From contig JALAGK010000478.1 in the NCBI GenBank assembly GCA_022712475.1, positions 1-10,623 on the forward strand: DNA of 10,623 nt. The letters run 5' to 3'. The notes below the pieces were generated by a model, which made no database searches, was not told the DNA's origin, and worked only from the letters and a program-made list of their open reading frames with translations. This DNA comes from Enterobacteriaceae bacterium (GTDB lineage: Bacteria; Pseudomonadota; Gammaproteobacteria; Enterobacterales; Enterobacteriaceae). Below, one piece after another: positions 5,936 through 10,623 of the stretch (position 1 is its first letter; every line of letters begins with the position of its first letter). The position numbers and the translations under genes are program-made.

Positions 5936-7312
5936 TTATTGAGAGGGCGAATCGGGGAAGAGCGCGAACAGCCCTTCACACGATTCCTGATACTCGCTGC
6001 GTTCGTAGATATCCTGCTGCAACCAGGACTCCATTTTGGGATACAGTCTGATAGCTTGATCCAGCTGCGGGTCAGTCCCGGCGGCATAAGCGCCCACGCT
6101 AATCAGGTCACGGTTACGCTGGTAGCTGGAAAGCAGTTGTTTGAAATTTTTCACTTTCTTGTAGTGATCGGGCGTAATCAGCTCAGTCATCGCACGGCTT
6201 ATCGAGGCCTCGATATCAATTGCCGGATAGTGACCGGCTTCAGCCAGGCGTCGCGAGAGCACCACGTGACCATCGAGGATCGCACGCGCGGAGTCGGCGA
6301 TCGGATCCTGCTGATCGTCACCTTCCGTCAGTACGGTATAAAAGGCGGTTATCGAACCGCCGTCTTTGGTACCGTTACCGGCACGTTCCACCAGCGCAGG
6401 CAGCTTGGCAAACACCGACGGCGGATACCCTTTGGTGGCCGGCGGCTCACCGATAGCCAGCGCAATTTCACGCTGCGCCATCGCATAGCGAGTGAGTGAA
6501 TCCATAATCAGCAGCACGTCTTTGCCGCGATCGCGGAAGTCCTCAGCGATACGCGTGGCGTAAGCCGCACCCTGCATACGCAGCAGTGGCGACACATCAG
6601 CCGGTGCAGCAATCACCACCGCACGCTTGCGGCCTTCTTCACCGAGGATGTTTTCAATAAAGTCTTTTACTTCGCGCCCGCGCTCGCCAATCAGACCCAC
6701 AACAATCACGTCAGCCTGGGTGTAGCGCGCCATCATGCCGAGCAACACGCTTTTACCTACGCCGGAACCCGCGAACAGGCCCACGCGCTGGCCTTTACCA
6801 ATGGTCAGCATGCCGTTAATGGCACGCACGCCGGTATCCAGCACATTATGGATAGGCACACGTTGCAGTGGGTTAAACGGCGGAGTAATTAAGGGAGCGC
6901 GGTAGCCGGTATCAGGTGCCGGTTTACCGTCGAGCGGACGGGCGCTGGCATCGAGCACACGGCCCAGCAGCGCCGGACCCAGCGGGAGCTGTTTACCCGG
7001 CGGCAGGCCGTTCATCATGCCGGGGGCATAGACGCGCGCACCGGGCAGGATGCCGTCTACTTCTTCAAGCGGCATCAGGAATAGCTGCTGGCCGTTAAAA
7101 CCCACCACTTCGCTTTCGACCTGATCGATGCTCACACCGTTGCTGCGCTCAATAATGCAGGTGGTGCCGATGGGCAATTGCAGGCCGGTGGCTTCCATCA
7201 CCAGACCGGTAGCGCGAGTCAGCTTGCCATACTGACGGTACGGCGGCAGGCGTTTCATCTGTTTTTCAGACTGGCTGAGCGAACTCAGCCAGCGGTCAAG
7301 ACGTGCGGTCAT
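5936..7312 (-). CDS. fliI: Flagellum-specific ATP synthase / export ATPase FliI
   Basis: FliI is the cytoplasmic ATPase of the flagellar type III export apparatus, related to the F1 beta subunit. It assembles as a hexamer with FliH and FliJ and helps load export substrates. The 458-residue product (E. coli 457) shows the Walker A loop AGSGVGKS (181-188, K187), the catalytic glutamate region [11 protein letters not shown] (E210), Walker B VLLIMD (266-271), and the T3SS-ATPase signature [15 protein letters not shown]. The N-terminus [12 protein letters not shown] matches the FliH-binding helix of the family. A TTG at 7405 would add 31 residues but would overlap fliH by about 97 bp and lacks homology. 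The ATG at 7312 forms an ATGA overlap with the fliH stop and has a GGAG site eight bases upstream. Confidence 0.98.
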   Translation of the reverse strand: MTARLDRWLSSLSQSEKQMKRLPPYRQYGKLTRATGLVMEATGLQLPIGTTCIIERSNGVSIDQVESEVVGFNGQQLFLMPLEEVDGILPGARVYAPGMMNGLPPGKQLPLGPALLGRVLDASARPLDGKPAPDTGYRAPLITPPFNPLQRVPIHNVLDTGVRAINGMLTIGKGQRVGLFAGSGVGKSVLLGMMARYTQADVIVVGLIGERGREVKDFIENILGEEGRKRAVVIAAPADVSPLLRMQGAAYATRIAEDFRDRGKDVLLIMDSLTRYAMAQREIALAIGEPPATKGYPPSVFAKLPALVERAGNGTKDGGSITAFYTVLTEGDDQQDPIADSARAILDGHVVLSRRLAEAGHYPAIDIEASISRAMTELITPDHYKKVKNFKQLLSSYQRNRDLISVGAYAAGTDPQLDQAIRLYPKMESWLQQDIYERSEYQESCEGLFALFPDSPSQ

Positions 7313-8022
7313 GACGGTGACTCCGATCGTGCCAGATTGCACAACGCGTCCCAGCGGGTGTTCAGCGTGGCGTCCAGCTCGCCCTCGGTTGAGCAAATGC
7401 GGCAACCGCCACGCATTACTTTACCGTCAGAATACAAACGCCAGCCGTGGTGCTCCAGTGTGCTGCCGAGCTGCTCCTGAATCAGCGGATAATCATCCGG
7501 ACTGACCCAGAGCTGCGGCTGGCCATTAAACAGCGTTTCTTCGTGCAACAGCTTACGCACCTGCTCCACCAGCGCGCTGGCATCGGTCATTGGCGCCTGG
7601 CCAATCACCTGGCGTGCAGCGGTCAGCGCCATCTGTACCAGACGTGCCGGAATGACGTCATCCAGACCTTTCATGGTGTTGTTGAAATCTTCCAGCAGCG
7701 CGCTGTAGCGGTCGGTCACGGCCTGCTGTTCGGCTTTTGCCTGTGCCAGCCCTTGCTCAATGCCTGCGGCTTTTCCTTCTTCAAGACCGCTCGCGTAGCC
7801 CTGCATGCGACCTTCTTCTTCGCCTTTTTTCAGGCCTTCGTTATAACCCTGCTGCTGCGCCTGCTGACGCAGACGCTGAAGCTCCGCTTTGGTGTCTTCT
7901 ACGCTGCGTTCAGCATCATCAACCAGCGGTGCTGCGGGTACGTTGTCCAGCGAGGCGAACGGGTCATTAAGATCATCTGGCATCCAGCGACGCCAGCTGC
8001 CTTTAAGACGGGCATCAGACAT
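7309..8022 (-). CDS. fliH: Flagellar assembly protein FliH (export ATPase regulator)
   Basis: FliH forms a dimer that binds and restrains FliI and tethers it to FliN on the C-ring and to FlhA. The 237-residue protein (E. coli 228) has an N-terminal W-x-x-W-x-PDDL motif (W10, W13), the tryptophan pair known in Salmonella FliH to contact the export gate. A Gln/Glu-rich helix carries nine glycines spaced exactly four residues apart (59, 63, 67, 71, 75, 79, 83, 87, 91), the GxxxG repeat typical of FliH. A second coiled stretch and a globular FliI-binding C-terminal domain follow (about 120-230, with [13 protein letters not shown] and [16 protein letters not shown]). The gene overlaps fliG by 8 bp, and a GAGGA site inside the last fliG codons precedes the ATG. 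It overlaps fliI by 4 bp. Confidence 0.97.
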   Translation of the reverse strand: MSDARLKGSWRRWMPDDLNDPFASLDNVPAAPLVDDAERSVEDTKAELQRLRQQAQQQGYNEGLKKGEEEGRMQGYASGLEEGKAAGIEQGLAQAKAEQQAVTDRYSALLEDFNNTMKGLDDVIPARLVQMALTAARQVIGQAPMTDASALVEQVRKLLHEETLFNGQPQLWVSPDDYPLIQEQLGSTLEHHGWRLYSDGKVMRGGCRICSTEGELDATLNTRWDALCNLARSESPS

Positions 8023-9001
8023 ACTCGTCCTCGCTGCTGCTTATCACAATCTCGCCGCTCTCGGCCAGGCGACGCACCACCATAAGGATATTTTTCTGCT
8101 CGGTTTCGACCTGAGACATACGTACCGGGCCACGCGAGCTGAGATCTTCGTTGAGGATCTCGGCCTGGCGACGAGACATATTGCGGAAGAACTTGTCGCG
8201 CAGAGCCTGTTCGGCACCTTTGAGCGCAACGATAAGGGATTCGTTTTCCACTTCCTGCAAAATACGCTGGATGCTGCGGTCTTCCACTTCCACCAGGTTT
8301 TCGAACAGGAACATCTCGTCGATAATTTTCTGCGCCAGCTCGCCGTCGTATTCGCGTACCGCTTCGATAGCAGCTTCTTCCTGCTGCGATTTCATCAGGT
8401 TCAGAATCTCCGCCGCCGGACGAATACCACCCATTTTGCTGCGCTTGAGGTTCTGGCCGTCGAGCAGGTTGTTGAGCACTTCGGTCAACTCCTGCAATGC
8501 CGCAGGCTGTACACCGCCAAAGGTGGCAATACGCAGCATGATGTCGTTGCGCTCGCGGTCGTCGAACTTCGCAAGCACGTCCGCTGCCTGGCCACGCTTG
8601 AGGTGTACCAGGATGGTGGCGATGATCTGCGGGTGTTCGTCGCGAATCAGGTCGTATACCGTCGTTGGCTCCATGAAATTGAGCGTCTCGATACCGTTGG
8701 TACCGCTCTGCTGATCCAGCAGATCTTCGAGCAGGCTGGAGGCACGCTCTTCGCCCAGCGCCTTAACCAGCACGCCGCGCACATAGTCGCTGGTGTTCAC
8801 GCTCAGAGCGGCAAACTCGGCCGCATCTTTATGGAACTCACGCAGTACTTCTGCCAGCTGTTCATGGGTAAAGCTGGTCAGGTTAACCATTGCGCTACTG
8901 ATCTGGGTGACTTCGTGGTTATTGAGATGCTTAAACACCTCTGCCGCGCGGACTTCACCCAGCGTCATCATCAGGATGGCGCTCTTTTCGATAGCATTCA
9001 T
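8015..9001 (-). CDS. fliG: Flagellar motor switch protein FliG
   Basis: FliG is the rotor protein that sits on FliF, contacts FliM, and carries the charged residues that interact with the MotA stator to make torque. The 328-residue product has three domains. The N-terminal FliF-binding domain is about 1-90. The middle armadillo domain contains the EHPQ motif (122-125), followed by [16 protein letters not shown]. The C-terminal motor domain has [16 protein letters not shown] (230-245). Motor residues equivalent to E. coli K264, R281, D289 and R297 are present (K261, R278, D286, R294); D288 is replaced by E285. It is 3 residues shorter at the N-terminus than the E. coli protein. The ATG shares one base with the fliF TAA (TAATG), so translation is probably coupled. 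Confidence 0.98.
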   Translation of the reverse strand: MNAIEKSAILMMTLGEVRAAEVFKHLNNHEVTQISSAMVNLTSFTHEQLAEVLREFHKDAAEFAALSVNTSDYVRGVLVKALGEERASSLLEDLLDQQSGTNGIETLNFMEPTTVYDLIRDEHPQIIATILVHLKRGQAADVLAKFDDRERNDIMLRIATFGGVQPAALQELTEVLNNLLDGQNLKRSKMGGIRPAAEILNLMKSQQEEAAIEAVREYDGELAQKIIDEMFLFENLVEVEDRSIQRILQEVENESLIVALKGAEQALRDKFFRNMSRRQAEILNEDLSSRGPVRMSQVETEQKNILMVVRRLAESGEIVISSSEDEYV

Positions 9002-10623
9002 TACTTACCCTGCTCTTTAGTAATCCATTGGCGAATCACCAGCGCAATCACCTGCGGCTCCTGATCGGCCATGTTACGAATGTTCTGGCTGTGGATTTCG
9101 GTTTCCGTACGTAGCTGTGCACGGGCGCTTTCTTCCAGTTCGGCGCGGGTGTTCTGACGCGGTGCTTCCGGCTTCGCCTTTTGCGCTTCTTTTTCAGCTT
9201 CAATGCGCAAACGGGTCAGCTCACGCTGTTTCTCCAGCTGTGGGCGAATACCCATGCGCCACAGCAGGAAGACCACCAGCAGTACCAGCAAGTAGCGCGC
9301 TGCCGTCATCATCTGATCGAAGAACCTGTCCTGCTGCCAGAACGGCAGTTCGACATTGAATTCACTGTTGTCACTAAACGGTGAGTTCACCACGCTCAGG
9401 TGGTCGCCACGGTCTTCGGAATACCCCATTGCGCCACGTACCAGCTGATTAATCTGGTCCATCTGCGCCTGGGTCAGCGCTACCGCCTTGCCTTCTTCGT
9501 CATTGGTATAGTTCACCACCACCGCAACAGACAGGCGTTCGATTGCCCCTTTGCCACGTTTGGTATGGGTCAACGTACGGTCAACTTCATAGTTGGCGGT
9601 TTCATCGCTACGGTTGTTGTACGGGCCGGTCTGCGTTGTGGTTTGCGTGTTGTTGCCTGCGGCGGCATTGTTATTGCCTGCATTAGCATTGCCCTGGCCC
9701 TGTGCTGCCGGGGTTTCAATCGGTGCACTCGGCGGTGGCGCCGGCTGGTTGCTCAGCGCCCCCGGCACGCCGCCCACAGAACCCATGCCGGCCTGCTGGC
9801 TCTGGCTGGTCTGGCGGCTACGCAGCGCCATTTTGTCCGGGCTGTTGTTCGGCTGATATTGTTCCGCGGTCTGCTCGTGGGTTGAGAAATCAACCTGTGC
9901 GGTTACCTGCGCGTGCACATTCTGGCTACCGAGCATCGGCGCAAGGATGGACTGAATACGCTGCTGATAGTCAGCTTCCACTTCAGCGACGTATTTCAGC
10001 TGTGAGGCGTTCAGTGACTGTTCGTCACCGCCTGACTGGGTCAGAAGGCGGCCGTTCTGGTCGACTACTGTCACGTTGCCCACAGGCAGGCCCGGCACCG
10101 CGCTTGATACCATATAGGCAATCGCGCTTACCTGACCGTTGTCCATTGCACGACCCGGATACAGGTTCAGCGTAACAGACGCTGTCGGCTGCTTTTGCTC
10201 ACGCACAAACAGTGAAGGTTTGGGGATAGCCAGGTGTACGCGCGCGTTGCGCACCGGGCCAAGCGTTTCCATCGTACGGGCAAGCTCGCCTTCCAGCGCA
10301 CGCTGGTAGTTAACCTGCTCACTAAACTGGCTGATGCCGAATTTTTCTTTGTCCAGCAATTCAAAGCCAACAGCGCCGCCTTTGGGCAGCCCCTGCTGGG
10401 CCAGTTTCAGACGCGCGTCATGTACCTTATCAGCCGGAACCATAATCGCGCCGCCGGTATTACTAAAGCGGTACGGTACGTTCATCTGTTCGAGCTGCGC
10501 GATAACTGCGCCGCCGTCCTGATCGCTGATATTGCTGTAAAGTACGCGGTAGTCAGGTGACCGGGCCCATAGTAGAGCAGCAATAACCACGGCGACCGCC
10601 GCCGCAATGGAAACGAGTAAAAG
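9001..10623 (-). CDS. fliF: Flagellar MS-ring protein FliF (5' end cut by window edge)
   Basis: FliF forms the MS ring in the inner membrane, the foundation for the rod, the C-ring and the export gate. The reading frame is open to the window edge and gives 540 residues; about 20-25 N-terminal residues, including the start codon, lie outside. An internal GTG at 10590 should not be taken as the start. Visible parts are the first transmembrane helix (1-20), the ring-building motif domains (about 25-250, including [23 protein letters not shown] and [20 protein letters not shown]), and a Pro/Asn/Ala/Gln-rich periplasmic linker (about 287-337). The domain then resumes from [13 protein letters not shown]. 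The second transmembrane helix is about 444-460, and the C-terminal FliG-binding tail ends near [10 protein letters not shown] (525-534). It is the first gene of fliFGHIJK in known enterobacteria, so its promoter should lie just outside the window. Confidence 0.98.
   Translation of the reverse strand, partial: LLLVSIAAAVAVVIAALLWARSPDYRVLYSNISDQDGGAVIAQLEQMNVPYRFSNTGGAIMVPADKVHDARLKLAQQGLPKGGAVGFELLDKEKFGISQFSEQVNYQRALEGELARTMETLGPVRNARVHLAIPKPSLFVREQKQPTASVTLNLYPGRAMDNGQVSAIAYMVSSAVPGLPVGNVTVVDQNGRLLTQSGGDEQSLNASQLKYVAEVEADYQQRIQSILAPMLGSQNVHAQVTAQVDFSTHEQTAEQYQPNNSPDKMALRSRQTSQSQQAGMGSVGGVPGALSNQPAPPPSAPIETPAAQGQGNANAGNNNAAAGNNTQTTTQTGPYNNRSDETANYEVDRTLTHTKRGKGAIERLSVAVVVNYTNDEEGKAVALTQAQMDQINQLVRGAMGYSEDRGDHLSVVNSPFSDNSEFNVELPFWQQDRFFDQMMTAARYLLVLLVVFLLWRMGIRPQLEKQRELTRLRIEAEKEAQKAKPEAPRQNTRAELEESARAQLRTETEIHSQNIRNMADQEPQVIALVIRQWITKEQGK

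Noticed and set aside
7310..7405. N-terminal extension of fliI from a TTG at 7405
   Set aside because: It would run deep into fliH and has no match to FliI. The ATG at 7312 gives the conserved N-terminus, the usual length and a good ribosome binding site.
7889..9064. A 391-codon plus-strand frame lying opposite fliG and parts of fliH and fliF
   Set aside because: It is entirely antisense to well-conserved fliG, with no plausible ribosome binding site or recognisable domains. Long antisense frames are expected in GC-rich genes with strong codon bias.
1..10623. A novel defence, mobile or accessory system hidden in the window
   Set aside because: Every stretch is accounted for by the standard flagellar genes in the standard order, with no insertion, repeat array, integrase, transposase or composition break.

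Overview
The window is a run of chromosomal flagellar genes from a gamma-proteobacterium of the Enterobacterales. The gene order, gene sizes and protein sequences match the fli cluster of Escherichia coli and Salmonella, but the proteins are clearly diverged from both (FliG, FliL, FliO, FliK and the FliF linker differ most). I therefore place it in another enterobacterial genus, perhaps Cronobacter-, Enterobacter- or Erwinia/Pantoea-like. The genus call is a guess from remembered homologues and a GC-rich impression, not a search. Every real gene lies on the minus strand, so transcription runs from high to low coordinates.

The layout in transcription order is as follows. fliF (start outside the window), fliG, fliH, fliI, fliJ and fliK fill 10623-4264. 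They form the first operon, fliFGHIJK. A 153-bp gap (4263-4111) follows. I read in it a candidate FlhD4C2 site, an overlapping sigma-70-type promoter and a strong hairpin in the mRNA leader. The second operon, fliLMNOPQR, runs from 4110 to the left edge, with fliR missing its 3' end. Junctions are very tight: F/G overlap 1 bp, G/H 8, H/I 4, I/J gap 14, J/K overlap 4, L/M gap 5, M/N overlap 8, N/O 1, O/P 4, P/Q gap 12, Q/R gap 1. The genes are probably translationally coupled.

Together the genes build the core of the flagellum. FliF forms the MS ring and FliG, FliM and FliN form the switch/C-ring. FliH, FliI and FliJ are the export ATPase complex, and FliK measures the hook. FliL is a stator-associated membrane protein, FliO helps assemble the export gate, and FliP, FliQ and FliR form the gate itself.

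I found no mobile element, CRISPR array, RNA gene, frameshift or foreign insert, and I do not think the window hides an undescribed system. The most useful new observations are the fliK-fliL regulatory gap, the unbroken nine-glycine ladder in FliH, and a conservative change at a motor-critical position of FliG. Coding runs with no gap over 300 bp.
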